Assembly: GCF_021531815.1 (NCBI RefSeq)
Contig: NZ_JADYUM010000005.1
Coordinates: forward strand, 62,001-126,000
Direction: 5' to 3'
Length of the DNA: 64,000 nt
Source of the DNA: Pseudoflavonifractor phocaeensis
GTDB lineage: Bacteria; Bacillota; Clostridia; Oscillospirales; Oscillospiraceae
A program made the position numbers and the translations under genes. This document shows, one piece after another, positions 8,087-15,959 of the stretch. Every line of letters starts with the position of its first letter. Positions within the stretch are counted from its first letter, which is position 1. Under the pieces are notes generated by a model. That model ran no database searches and had not been told where the DNA came from. It worked only from the letters and a program-made list of their open reading frames with translations.

Positions 8087-8175
8087 GCGGCAGAACCCCT
8101 GGGTGATCTCCGCATATGATGGAATTGAGAGCGGCAGTTGACCCTCTCAAAACTTCATAACAGGAGGTACTCACA

Positions 8176-8319
8176 ATGGGGTGCTGCAATAACGGTTGGG
8201 GCGGCGGAGGCTGTCTGTGGATCATTATCCTTATTATCATTCTGTTCTGCTGCTGCGGCAACGGGAACTGGGGCGGCTGCGGCAATAACAACTGCGGCTG
8301 CAACAACGGCTGCTGCTGA
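8176..8319 (+). CDS. Tiny Cys/Gly/Asn-rich membrane protein (HCB-like)
   Basis: A 47-residue protein too short for routine gene lists. It starts MGCCNNGWGGGGCLW, has one hydrophobic stretch (WIIILIIILF, residues 15-24), and ends in a Cys/Gly/Asn-rich tail with CCC and CGC motifs; 11 of 47 residues are Cys. A strong AGGAGG site lies 8 nt before ATG and a perfect terminator follows, so it is a real gene. Similar proteins in clostridia are labelled chorion-class high-cysteine HCB protein 13, a name taken from weak similarity to insect eggshell proteins. Role unknown; a spore-coat or envelope protein is possible. Confidence 0.8.
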   Translation: MGCCNNGWGGGGCLWIIILIIILFCCCGNGNWGGCGNNNCGCNNGCC

Positions 8320-8338
8320 GCCGTCGGGATATGCTGGG

Positions 8339-8371
8339 CGGGCGCGGACCTTCGGGTCCGCGCCCGTTTTT
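8339..8371 (+). terminator. Rho-independent terminator after the Cys-rich gene
   Basis: A perfect 12-bp GC-rich stem (8339-8350 with 8355-8366) closed by a UUCG tetraloop and followed by TTTTT. It separates the rex/SLH/Cys-rich block from rnf. Confidence 0.93.
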
Positions 8372-8553
8372 GTTTGTAGGTGTGGGAGTCTCAGTTATAC
8401 AGAAAAGGTAAGGGCAGAGCCCTTGCCCTGAAAAATCCCCCATTTTTCCGGAGACCGCTCCCCTAAAATGCCCCAATTTTTCGCTGAAACGGAAAATTTT
8501 GAAGGACCACTTCATTCCGCACCTGGGAAGGGCTGACTTTTCCCATTTCAATC

Positions 8554-8582
8554 TTGAAATTTATCCGAAAAAGGTGTATGAT
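8554..8582 (+). promoter_or_regulatory. Promoter of the rnf operon, with a long leader
   Basis: TTGAAA (8554-8559) and TATGAT (8577-8582) with a 17-bp spacer, giving a leader of about 240 nt before rnfC at 8830. I see no convincing gene in 8372-8829, no known riboswitch consensus, and no clear Rex operator. The ribosome site of rnfC is GGGAGG at 8814-8819. Confidence 0.7.
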
Positions 8583-8829
8583 AATCTGCATGAACAAGGC
8601 CGACGGTCCTCCCGGATTTACAAAGAAAAGCGGGAGAAAGGGACCGGCGGGTTTTGTCGTGCGTCTACTGGACGTGAACGAAACAGGATGCGCTTTGATT
8701 CATTTCAGGGAGGGCAATTCGTTTGGGACCGGCCCTCGCTCCGGCAGGGAAGTGGGATTCTGAACACAAAAGAATGAAATGTGTATCCATTGTTCCGGCG
8801 ATTGCAGTATTAGGGAGGTCGAAATCTGA

Positions 8830-10140
8830 ATGAGCAAATTTCTCAAACGTTCCGCGCAGGGCGCGGGAGTCCCTCATGAGAAGCGGACTTCCAGCCTCGA
8901 GACGGTAGTGATGCCCCTGCCGTCGAAGATCGTCCTGTCCATGGCCCAGCACATCGGTGCTCCGGCTGCCCCCACCGTGGCCAAGGGCGACCAGGTCTAT
9001 GTGGGCACCGTGGTGGGTAAGGCAGGCGGTTTTGTCTCCTCCGACATCCACTCCGGCGTGTCCGGCATCGTGGACGGTATCACCACCATCACCGCCCCCA
9101 ACGGCGCGGCGCAGACCGCCGTGGTCATCATCCCCGACGGCGAGCAGAAGGTGGATCCCGCCATCAAGGCCCCTGAGGTCACCGACCTGAAGTCCTTCCA
9201 GGACGCGGTCCGTGCCAGCGGCCTGGTGGGTCTGGGCGGCGCCGGCTTCCCCACCGCGGTGAAGCTGGCTCCCAAGAACCTGGACGAGATCGACACGCTG
9301 CTCATCAACGGCGCCGAGTGTGAGCCTTTCATCACCTCGGATAACCGCTGCCTGCTGGAGGACACCCATTTTATCCTCAGCGGCATCAAGGCCGTGATGA
9401 AGTATCTGGAGATCCCCAAGTGCGTCATCGGCATCGAGGGCAACAAGCCCAAGGCCATCGCTAAGATGAAGGACGCCATTGACGTCCCCGGCATTGAGGT
9501 CAAGACCTTGGAGTGCCGTTACCCCCAGGGCGCTGAGAAAGTGCTCATTGAGAACTGCACCGGCCGTGAAGTGCCCTTCCCCGGCCTGCCCTCCGATGTG
9601 GGCGTCATCGTGATGAACGTCACCTCCGTGGCCTTCGTGGGCAAGTATCTGGAGACCGGCATGCCCCTGGTCACCAAGCGCCTCACCGTGGACGGCGACA
9701 TCATCAAGGAACCCAAGAACGTGGAAGTCATCATTGGCACCCCCGTTCAGGAGCTGCTTGACTTCTGCGGCGGCCTGACGGACGAGCCCGGCAAGGTGCT
9801 GTACGGCGGCCCCATGATGGGCACCTGTATCGCCGACCTGTCCCAGCCCGTCCTGAAGAACAACAACGCCGTGCTGGCCTTCTCCAAGAAGTGGGCCCAT
9901 CTCCCCAAGGAGACCAACTGCATCCACTGCGGCCGCTGCACCAACGCCTGCCCCCTGGGCCTGTCCGCTAAGGAGATCGTCCAGGCCTATCACGACGGTA
10001 ACGTGGACCTGCTGAAGGAGCTGAACGCCGACCTGTGCATGAGTTGCGGCACCTGCTCCTTCGTCTGTCCCGCCAAGCGGCCTCTGGCCCCCTCCATCGC
10101 CCAGGCCAAGATTATGATGAAGAATGGAGGTAAGAAGTAA
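8830..10140 (+). CDS. rnfC: Rnf electron transport complex subunit C
   Basis: A 436-residue peripheral subunit of the ferredoxin:NAD+ oxidoreductase. The first 100 residues form a biotinyl-lipoyl-like domain, followed by the NADH/FMN-binding region (LVGLGGAGFPTAVKL near residue 136, then LLINGAECEPFITSD). Two [4Fe-4S] motifs, CIHCGRCTNACPLGL (about 364) and CMSCGTCSFVCPAKRP (about 403), lie near the C-terminus. RnfC passes electrons to NAD+. First gene of rnfCDGEAB; its stop overlaps the rnfD start by one base (TAATG). Confidence 0.97.
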   Translation: MSKFLKRSAQGAGVPHEKRTSSLETVVMPLPSKIVLSMAQHIGAPAAPTVAKGDQVYVGTVVGKAGGFVSSDIHSGVSGIVDGITTITAPNGAAQTAVVIIPDGEQKVDPAIKAPEVTDLKSFQDAVRASGLVGLGGAGFPTAVKLAPKNLDEIDTLLINGAECEPFITSDNRCLLEDTHFILSGIKAVMKYLEIPKCVIGIEGNKPKAIAKMKDAIDVPGIEVKTLECRYPQGAEKVLIENCTGREVPFPGLPSDVGVIVMNVTSVAFVGKYLETGMPLVTKRLTVDGDIIKEPKNVEVIIGTPVQELLDFCGGLTDEPGKVLYGGPMMGTCIADLSQPVLKNNNAVLAFSKKWAHLPKETNCIHCGRCTNACPLGLSAKEIVQAYHDGNVDLLKELNADLCMSCGTCSFVCPAKRPLAPSIAQAKIMMKNGGKK

Positions 10141-11090
10141 TGGCCAATAAGCTGATCGTCACCGCCGCACCCCATATCACCAGCGCGGACAGCACCCAGA
10201 AGATCATGCAGCGGGTGTGCATCGCCCTGGTGCCCACGCTCATCGCTTCTGTGTTTATCTTTGGCATCAATTCCCTGATCCTCACCGCCGTCACCGTGGC
10301 GGCCTGCGTCTTCTTTGAGTGGGCCTACTGCAAGCTGGTGGGCCGTGAGATCCCCGTCGCGGACTTCTCCGCCGTGGTCACCGGCATGCTGCTGGCCTTC
10401 AACCTGCCTGCTACCTTCCCCTGGTGGATGGCCATCGTGGGCGCGTTCATCGCCATCGTTATCGTCAAGCAGCTTTTCGGCGGTCTGGGCTACAACTTTG
10501 CCAACCCCGCCATCGTGGCCCGTATCGCCCTGGCCATGGGCTTTGCCAGCCGCATGACCAACTTCCCCAAGCCCGCCAACGGCATCGACGCCCTGGCCTC
10601 CGCCACTCCTCTGGCCGTCCCCGGTCAGCTGGGCGCCGGCGAGTACGTCACCCTGCTGCTGGGCAATCACGGCGGCGTCCTGGGTGAGACCTGCGCCATC
10701 ACCATCCTGCTGGGCGGCATCTACCTGATCGTCACCAAGGTGATCAGCCCCATGATCCCCGTTACTTATCTGGCCACTGTGGCTGTCCTGTCTGTCTGCT
10801 TCGGCCTGGACCCCATCGTTCAGCTGCTGTCCGGCGGCCTGATGCTGGGCGCCTTCTTCATGGCCACTGACTACGTCACCTCTCCCACTACCGACAAGGG
10901 CAAGCTGGTCTTCGGCATTGGCCTTGGCTTTATCACCATGATGATCCGCAAGTTCGGCACCATGAACGAGGGCGTGTCCTTCGCCATCCTGCTGATGAAC
11001 CTGCTGGTGCCTTACATCGATGTTCTGACCCGTCAGGATAAGCTGGGCATCGCCAAGGTCAAGAAGGAAAAGGAGGGTGCCGCGAAATGA
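10140..11090 (+). CDS. rnfD: Rnf electron transport complex subunit D
   Basis: A 316-residue integral membrane subunit with about nine helices. The motif ALASATPLAVPG near residue 150 is the RnfD site where FMN is bound covalently to the Thr of S-A-T. RnfD takes part in moving Na+ or H+ across the membrane while electrons pass from ferredoxin to NAD+. Translationally coupled on both sides: TAATG with rnfC and ATGA with rnfG. Which ion is pumped cannot be told by eye. Confidence 0.97.
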   Translation: MANKLIVTAAPHITSADSTQKIMQRVCIALVPTLIASVFIFGINSLILTAVTVAACVFFEWAYCKLVGREIPVADFSAVVTGMLLAFNLPATFPWWMAIVGAFIAIVIVKQLFGGLGYNFANPAIVARIALAMGFASRMTNFPKPANGIDALASATPLAVPGQLGAGEYVTLLLGNHGGVLGETCAITILLGGIYLIVTKVISPMIPVTYLATVAVLSVCFGLDPIVQLLSGGLMLGAFFMATDYVTSPTTDKGKLVFGIGLGFITMMIRKFGTMNEGVSFAILLMNLLVPYIDVLTRQDKLGIAKVKKEKEGAAK

Positions 11091-11620
11091 GCAACTGGAA
11101 CAAAGTATTTAAGCCCATCGTGGTGCTGTGCGTCATCTGCATCATCATCACCGGCGCTCTGGCCGCCACCAACAGCGTGACCGCCCCCATCATCGAGGCC
11201 GCCACCATCGCCGCTCAGAACGCGGCCCGTACTGAGCTGCTGCCCGAAGCTGACAGCTTCTCCAAGGTTGAGGGCATCGCGGTGGAAAATGTTTCCGACG
11301 TCTATGTGGCCGATAACGGTACCGGCGCCGTCATCACCAGCGCCGGCAAGGGCTACGGCGGCACCATGACCGTCATGGTGGCCTTCACCCCCGAGGGGAC
11401 CATCAAGCAGCTCAAGGTCACCGAGGCCGCCGAGACCAAGGGCATCGGCAGCAACGTGTCTGAAGGTGTCTCCTATTGGGAGAATTACACCGGCAAGTCC
11501 GCCGACAAGGCTCTGGTCCTGGGCACCGACGTGGACGCCTATACCGGCGCCACTATCTCCAGCAAGGCTCTGAATGCGGCTGTCAACTCCGCCATCGAAG
11601 CCTACAACATGATTCCTTGA
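11087..11620 (+). CDS. rnfG: Rnf electron transport complex subunit G
   Basis: A 177-residue subunit with one N-terminal membrane helix and an extracytoplasmic FMN-binding domain. The flavinylation motif is YTGATISSKAL near residue 156, in which the Thr after GA carries covalent FMN attached by ApbE. The preceding TEAAETKGIGSNV stretch is typical. No apbE is present in this window. It overlaps rnfD by 4 bp and is followed 17 bp later by rnfE. Confidence 0.96.
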   Translation: MSNWNKVFKPIVVLCVICIIITGALAATNSVTAPIIEAATIAAQNAARTELLPEADSFSKVEGIAVENVSDVYVADNGTGAVITSAGKGYGGTMTVMVAFTPEGTIKQLKVTEAAETKGIGSNVSEGVSYWENYTGKSADKALVLGTDVDAYTGATISSKALNAAVNSAIEAYNMIP

Positions 11621-11637
11621 AAGGCGGGTGAGTCAAG

Positions 11638-12327
11638 ATGAGTAATAGCAAAATGAAAATTTTAACCAACGGCATTCTGAACGAGAACCCTGTTCTGCGG
11701 CTTGTCCTGGGCACCTGTCCCACTCTGGCTGTCACCACCATGGCCTCCAACGGCATCGGCATGGGTCTGGCCGCCACCTTCGTGTTGATCTGCTCCAACA
11801 TCGTTATCTCCGCCCTGCGGAAGATCATCCCCGACCAGGTCCGCATCCCCTGCTACATCACTGTTATCGCCGGCTTCGTGACGCTGGTCCAGATGATCGT
11901 CAAGGCCTATGTGCCCTCCCTGGATAAGGCCCTGGGCGTGTACCTGCCTCTGATCGTCGTGAACTGCATCATCCTGGGCCGCGCCGAGATGTTCGCCTCC
12001 AAGAACGGTATCCTGGATTCCGCTCTGGACGGCTTGGGCATGGGCATCGGCTTCACCATCACCCTGACCATCATGGGCTCCATCCGTGAGATCCTGGGCT
12101 CCGGCACCTGGATGTCCGGCCTGGGCGGCCTGATCCCCTCTCTGGGCGCCGACTTCGCCATCCGTGTCATCCCCGAGTCCATTGATTCCTTCTCCCTGAT
12201 GACCAGCGCGCCCGGCGGCTTCTTCGTGTTCGGCATCCTGATGGCCGGCGCCACCTGGCTGACCAGCCGCCCCAAGAAGGAGAAGGCTGCCGCGCCTGCT
12301 GAGACTGCGGAAGGAGGTAATGCGTAA
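11638..12327 (+). CDS. rnfE: Rnf electron transport complex subunit E
   Basis: A 229-residue membrane protein with six helices, homologous to RnfA with inverted topology; together they hold a [2Fe-2S] centre in the membrane. Characteristic stretches are GTCPTLAVTT near residue 27 and VNCIILGRAEMFA near 110, each holding the conserved Cys of its half site. The C-terminus after residue 205 is a charged Lys/Ala-rich tail. AGGCGGGTGAG precedes the ATG. The stop overlaps the rnfA start as TAATG. Confidence 0.97.
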   Translation: MSNSKMKILTNGILNENPVLRLVLGTCPTLAVTTMASNGIGMGLAATFVLICSNIVISALRKIIPDQVRIPCYITVIAGFVTLVQMIVKAYVPSLDKALGVYLPLIVVNCIILGRAEMFASKNGILDSALDGLGMGIGFTITLTIMGSIREILGSGTWMSGLGGLIPSLGADFAIRVIPESIDSFSLMTSAPGGFFVFGILMAGATWLTSRPKKEKAAAPAETAEGGNA

Positions 12328-12923
12328 TGGCAGTGAAACTTGCCAGCATCTTCTTTACCATGATCTTGGTGGACAACTACGTCCTTGCCAAGTTCCTGGG
12401 TATCTGTCCCTTCCTGGGCGTGTCCAAGAAGCTGGACAGCGCCGTGGGCATGTCCCTGGCCGTTACATTCGTCATGGTCATGGCCACCGCCGCCACCTGG
12501 CCCATCTACATGGGCATTCTGGAGCCCAACGGCCTGGGCTACCTCCAGACCATCGTGTTTATCCTGATCATCGCCATCCTGGTCCAGCTGCTGGAGAACT
12601 TCCTGAAGAAGTTCATTCCCGCCCTGTACAAGGCCCTGGGCGTGTATCTGCCCCTGATCACCACCAACTGCACCATCCTGGGCGTGACCATCCTGAACAT
12701 CGACAACGGCTATAACTTTGTGGAGTCCATCGTCTGCGCCGCCGGCGCCGGCATCGGCTTCCTGGTGGCCATGGTCCTGTTCTCCGGCGTCCGCCGCCGC
12801 GTGGAGCAGGCCATCGTCCCCGCGTGCTTCAAGGGCCTGCCCATCACCCTGGTGGCCGCCGCTATGACGTCCCTGTCCTTCATGGGCTTCGGCGGCATCG
12901 TGTCCGCCATCTTCGGCGTCTGA
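12327..12923 (+). CDS. rnfA: Rnf electron transport complex subunit A
   Basis: A 198-residue membrane protein with six helices. ILVDNYVLAKFLGICPFLGVSKK at the start (read in two parts) and TTNCTILGVT near residue 112 carry the Cys residues that pair with those of RnfE. It transfers electrons through the membrane within the Rnf complex. It is coupled to rnfE upstream and lies 18 bp before rnfB. Confidence 0.97.
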   Translation: MAVKLASIFFTMILVDNYVLAKFLGICPFLGVSKKLDSAVGMSLAVTFVMVMATAATWPIYMGILEPNGLGYLQTIVFILIIAILVQLLENFLKKFIPALYKALGVYLPLITTNCTILGVTILNIDNGYNFVESIVCAAGAGIGFLVAMVLFSGVRRRVEQAIVPACFKGLPITLVAAAMTSLSFMGFGGIVSAIFGV

Positions 12924-12941
12924 TAGGAGGGGAATAGTAGT

Positions 12942-13742
12942 ATGAATCCGATTTTATTGGCAATCATCATTGTCACCGTCATCGGCCTCATCGGCGCGGT
13001 GATCCTGGTGGCCGCCTCCATCTTTATGTATGTTCCTGTGGATGAGCGCGTGGAGAAGATCACCGCCGTCTTGGCCGGCGCCAACTGCGGCGCCTGCGGC
13101 TGCGCCGGCTGTGCCGACTACGCCAAGAGCATTGTGGAAGAGGGCAACGCTGTCAACAAGTGTACCCCCGGCGGCGCCAAGACCGCTGCCGCCATCGCGG
13201 AGATCATGGGCGTGGAGGCCGGTTCCTCCGAGTCCATGAAGGCTGTGGTGGCCTGCTCCGGCACCTGTGAGAAGACCTCCAAGCGCTTTGAGTTCGAGGG
13301 TATCCAGACCTGCCAGTCCGTCAAGGGCCTCTACGGCGGCGACGGCATGTGTAAGTACGGCTGCCTGGGCTACGGCGACTGTACCCGAGCCTGCCCCTTC
13401 GACGCCATCCACCTGGTGGACGGCATCGCCAAGGTGGACCGGGAGAAGTGCGTGGGCTGCGGCGCCTGTGCCTCCGCCTGCCCCAACTCCATCATCTCCA
13501 TCGTGCCCGAGCACAAGCGGAAGCCTGTGGTCCTCTGCCAGAACAAGGATAAGGGCGGCGATACCCGGAAGGCCTGCACTGCCGGCTGTATCGGCTGCAT
13601 GAAGTGCACCAAGGTGTGCCACTTCGATGCCATCACCGTGGAGAACAACCTGGCCCGTATCGACCAGGAGAAGTGCAAGGGCTGCCAGCTCTGCGTCAAG
13701 GAGTGCCCTGTGGGCGTCATCCACGTGCCTGCCAACGAGTAA
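12942..13742 (+). CDS. rnfB: Rnf electron transport complex subunit B (polyferredoxin)
   Basis: A 266-residue subunit thought to accept electrons from soluble ferredoxin. One N-terminal membrane helix (residues 3-27) is followed by a four-Cys cluster motif GANCGACGCAGCADYAKS near residue 47. Four more [4Fe-4S] motifs come as two tandem ferredoxin domains: CLGYGDCTRACPFDAI, CVGCGACASACPNSII, CIGCMKCTKVCHFDAI and CKGCQLCVKECPVGVI. That gives five clusters in all. Last gene of the operon, followed by a strong terminator. Confidence 0.97.
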   Translation: MNPILLAIIIVTVIGLIGAVILVAASIFMYVPVDERVEKITAVLAGANCGACGCAGCADYAKSIVEEGNAVNKCTPGGAKTAAAIAEIMGVEAGSSESMKAVVACSGTCEKTSKRFEFEGIQTCQSVKGLYGGDGMCKYGCLGYGDCTRACPFDAIHLVDGIAKVDREKCVGCGACASACPNSIISIVPEHKRKPVVLCQNKDKGGDTRKACTAGCIGCMKCTKVCHFDAITVENNLARIDQEKCKGCQLCVKECPVGVIHVPANE

Positions 13743-13760
13743 GCACACAAATGTACATGA

Positions 13761-13795
13761 AAAACCCGCCGCACCTCTGTGCGGCGGGTTTTTTG
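13761..13795 (+). terminator. Terminator of the rnf operon
   Basis: A 15-bp inverted repeat (13761-13775 with 13780-13794) and 4-nt loop, flanked by A5 on the left and T5-6 on the right, so it may work in both directions. The minus-strand ftsW-like gene converges on it from 13915. Confidence 0.92.
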
Positions 13796-13914
13796 TTCGG
13801 TTTTATTCTGTTTGCAATTGTTTCAAGGAACATCTCATGGTTTGAAAAGAATGGGACCGGTGGGCCTCCGTACCCGTCTGCGCTGCTGTTCCGGAGGTTT
13901 CAAGAGAGAAAAGC

Positions 13915-15108
13915 TCAAACCTGGCTCCGGTCCCGCAGCCAGCTGGGCAAGGTCCGGGCCTTGATGCTGGAGACGATGCCCATGGCGGCGAACAAGGTGA
14001 TGATGGAGGAGCCGCCGTAGCTGATGAAGGGGAGGGTCAGGCCCATGACAGGGAGCACATACAGGCACATACCCACGTTGAACGCCACCTGGGACAGCAG
14101 CATGCCGGCCATGCCCATGCACACATAGGCGGAGAAGGGGGAGCTGGCGTGCCGTCCCACCCATACGCAGCGAAGTACGATGAGGGACAGAAGAACAAGC
14201 AGCAGCAGGCACCCTACCATACCGAACTCCTCGCCGCAGACGGCGAAAATGAAGTCGGTGCTCCGGGCGGGAAGGGCGTCGTCGTTGAGGGCTTGGGTCT
14301 GGGTCCCGTGGAGGTAGCCCTGGCCGAACAGCCGGCCTGAGCCGATGGCCAGAAGAGAGCGGCTCTGTTGAAAGCCCTTTCCCAAGGGATCCAGGTCATG
14401 GTCAAAAACCACCCGGAAGCGCATGATGCGGTAGTCGGTCCAAAGGCTCGTCTCCGGAAGCACAAACAGCCAGAGGATCACCGTGGCCAGCGCAATGCCC
14501 CCTCCTACCAGAAGAAACCAGCGGAGATCAACGCCGGATACCCAGGCCATGGTGATGAAGATGGCGGAGTAAATGACGCACATGCCCATGTCGCCGCAGA
14601 CAGCGGCGATCAGCCCCAACATGAACACAGTGAACCCTCCGATTTGAATGACAGAGGGGATGGAACTAACGCTGCGGCCCTGCTCCTGGATCTTGGTGAG
14701 CTGGAGGGCCAGCAGGAGGATAAAGGGGAGCTTGACGATCTCATTGGGCTGGAGATTCATGGGAAAGCCGGGGATGATCCGGTCCAGTGCCAGCCAGTTC
14801 CGGTTCCCGCCCACTGACTTGCCCAGGGGCGTCAGGAGCAAAAGAATGAAAACCACGCTGAAGCCCAGCAGCAGCTTCCAGTTCTTCTCGGTGAACAGCT
14901 GGAAGTCCACAAAGGTCAGCAGCATGTAGGCGATGATGCCCAGGCAGATGCCGATCACCTGAACGATGACCGCCTTGTGACCACCCTCGTACCGGGTAGC
15001 GGAGTAAATGAGCACAAGGCCGAAGCTGCTGGTAGCCAGACAGAGGGAGAGCAGAAGCAGATCGCCCTTCCGGAAGAATTCCCGGATGGGAGAGAACAGG
15101 GTGACCAA
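13915..15108 (-). CDS. FtsW/RodA/SpoVE-family cell-wall polymerase
   Basis: A 397-residue SEDS protein with about ten helices, a peptidoglycan glycosyltransferase working with a class B penicillin-binding protein. Conserved parts include GGNRNWLALDRIIPGF, QPNEIVKLPFI with the catalytic-site region, and FISYGGSSIITLFAAMGI near the C-terminus. The stretch GRLFGQGYLHGTQTQ...LPARSTDFIFAVCGEEFG is also typical, closest to RodA-type members. The frame opens at GTG 15153, but that codon has no ribosome site and lies inside the promoter; TTG at 15106-15108 follows AAGGAGG at 7 nt and is preferred. Not next to division genes, so its process (elongation or spore cortex) is open. Confidence 0.9.
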   Translation of the reverse strand: MVTLFSPIREFFRKGDLLLLSLCLATSSFGLVLIYSATRYEGGHKAVIVQVIGICLGIIAYMLLTFVDFQLFTEKNWKLLLGFSVVFILLLLTPLGKSVGGNRNWLALDRIIPGFPMNLQPNEIVKLPFILLLALQLTKIQEQGRSVSSIPSVIQIGGFTVFMLGLIAAVCGDMGMCVIYSAIFITMAWVSGVDLRWFLLVGGGIALATVILWLFVLPETSLWTDYRIMRFRVVFDHDLDPLGKGFQQSRSLLAIGSGRLFGQGYLHGTQTQALNDDALPARSTDFIFAVCGEEFGMVGCLLLLVLLSLIVLRCVWVGRHASSPFSAYVCMGMAGMLLSQVAFNVGMCLYVLPVMGLTLPFISYGGSSIITLFAAMGIVSSIKARTLPSWLRDRSQV

Positions 15109-15143
15109 GACGTCACCTCCTTGAACTTGGGATTTAGCACTAT

Positions 15144-15190
15144 ATTTTATCACATTTTGGTGGAAAGGTAAACGGAGGCTGTGGTATAAT
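15144..15190. promoter_or_regulatory. Divergent promoters for the ftsW-like gene and tsaE
   Basis: Leftward promoter: TTTACC (15167-15172) and TAAAAT (15144-15149) on the minus strand, 17-bp spacer. Rightward promoter: an extended -10 TGGTATAAT (15182-15190) with a weak -35 TGGAAA at 15161-15166. The two overlap, so they probably compete for polymerase. Confidence 0.65.
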
Positions 15191-15233
15191 CGGTATCGCT
15201 TTGAAAATTTTTTGTGAACGGAGGTCCTGGACC

Positions 15234-15668
15234 TTGACCAAAGAATATATCACCAATGGAACAGGGGAGACGGAAGAACTGGGCTGCCGGCTGGGGCGTG
15301 TGCTGGAGCCGGGAGCGGTGGTTGCCTATACCGGAGACCTGGGGGCGGGGAAAACTGCCTTTACCAGGGGGATCGCCCAGGGACTGGAGATCCCGGAACA
15401 GGTGACCAGCCCTACCTTTACCATTGTCAACGAGTATGAGGGCGGTCGGCTGCCCCTGTTTCACTTTGATATGTACCGGTTGGGTTCTTCGGAGGAACTG
15501 TTTGACATCGGTTGGGATGATTATTTGGCCCGGGGCGGAGTCTGTGCCGTGGAGTGGAGCGAGAATGTGGAGGACGCTCTGGACGATGACGCCATCCGGG
15601 TGGAGATTCGCCGGGGAGACCAGGATGACCAGCGGAGGATCACCATCATAAACGCACCGGACTTATAA
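15234..15668 (+). CDS. tsaE: tRNA threonylcarbamoyladenosine biosynthesis ATPase TsaE
   Basis: A 144-residue P-loop ATPase needed for the t6A37 modification of ANN-decoding tRNAs. Walker A is GDLGAGKTAFTRGIA, followed by the family motif VTSPTFTIVNEYE and the HFDMYRL stretch; GVCAVEWSENV near the end is also typical. The frame is open from TTG 15201, but TTG at 15234 follows GGAGG by 9 nt and begins the protein at the conserved TKEYITNGTGET, so it is chosen. Usually tsaE is followed by tsaB and rimI; here it stands alone, with a hairpin element inserted right at its stop codon. Confidence 0.92.
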   Translation: MTKEYITNGTGETEELGCRLGRVLEPGAVVAYTGDLGAGKTAFTRGIAQGLEIPEQVTSPTFTIVNEYEGGRLPLFHFDMYRLGSSEELFDIGWDDYLARGGVCAVEWSENVEDALDDDAIRVEIRRGDQDDQRRITIINAPDL

Positions 15669-15930
15669 TAATGTCTACTGAATAAACCGCTTTGCGGTTT
15701 ATGCGCGCGGCAGCGGCCGCGCAATTCCATAAAAACGGCTCCTTTGAGCCGCTTTTATGGAATTAAGCCATTGTTACAATGCGTATTTCCGCTGGAGCGC
15801 CGCAGCGCTCCAGCGGAAGGTGCAGGTTTTTGGACAATTTAGTCCAAAAACCTTGCACTTGAACAAAGCCAATGAACCTTGAAAGCCTTGGCTTTCAAGG
15901 TTTCCGTCTTTGTTCAGTACGCATTATAAT
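15665..15930. repeat. Multi-hairpin non-coding element with terminal inverted repeats (MITE-like)
   Basis: A 256-bp block (15670-15925) made almost only of stem-loops. Ends: AATGTCTACTGAA and TTCAGTACGCATT, inverted with 2 mismatches in 13. Both ends are flanked by a 5-bp direct repeat ATAAT (15665-15669, 15926-15930), like a target-site duplication, and the tsaE stop lies in the left one. Internal stems: 15682-15690/15694-15702; 15705-15711/15716-15722; 15723-15741/15746-15764 (19 bp, one mismatch); 15769-15774/15776-15781; 15787-15800/15805-15818 (14 bp perfect); 15820-15835/15842-15858; and 15860-15868/15908-15916 enclosing 15875-15887/15890-15902. No ORF. Its mobility is inferred from the ends. 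Confidence 0.7.
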
Positions 15931-15959
15931 AGAACGGTAAATTTTAGTTTATAGGGACA

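Noticed and set aside
8499-8777. Frames of 69 and 92 codons in the rnf leader
   Set aside because: They overlap the rnf promoter, have no proper ribosome site, and their sequence has no recognisable domain.
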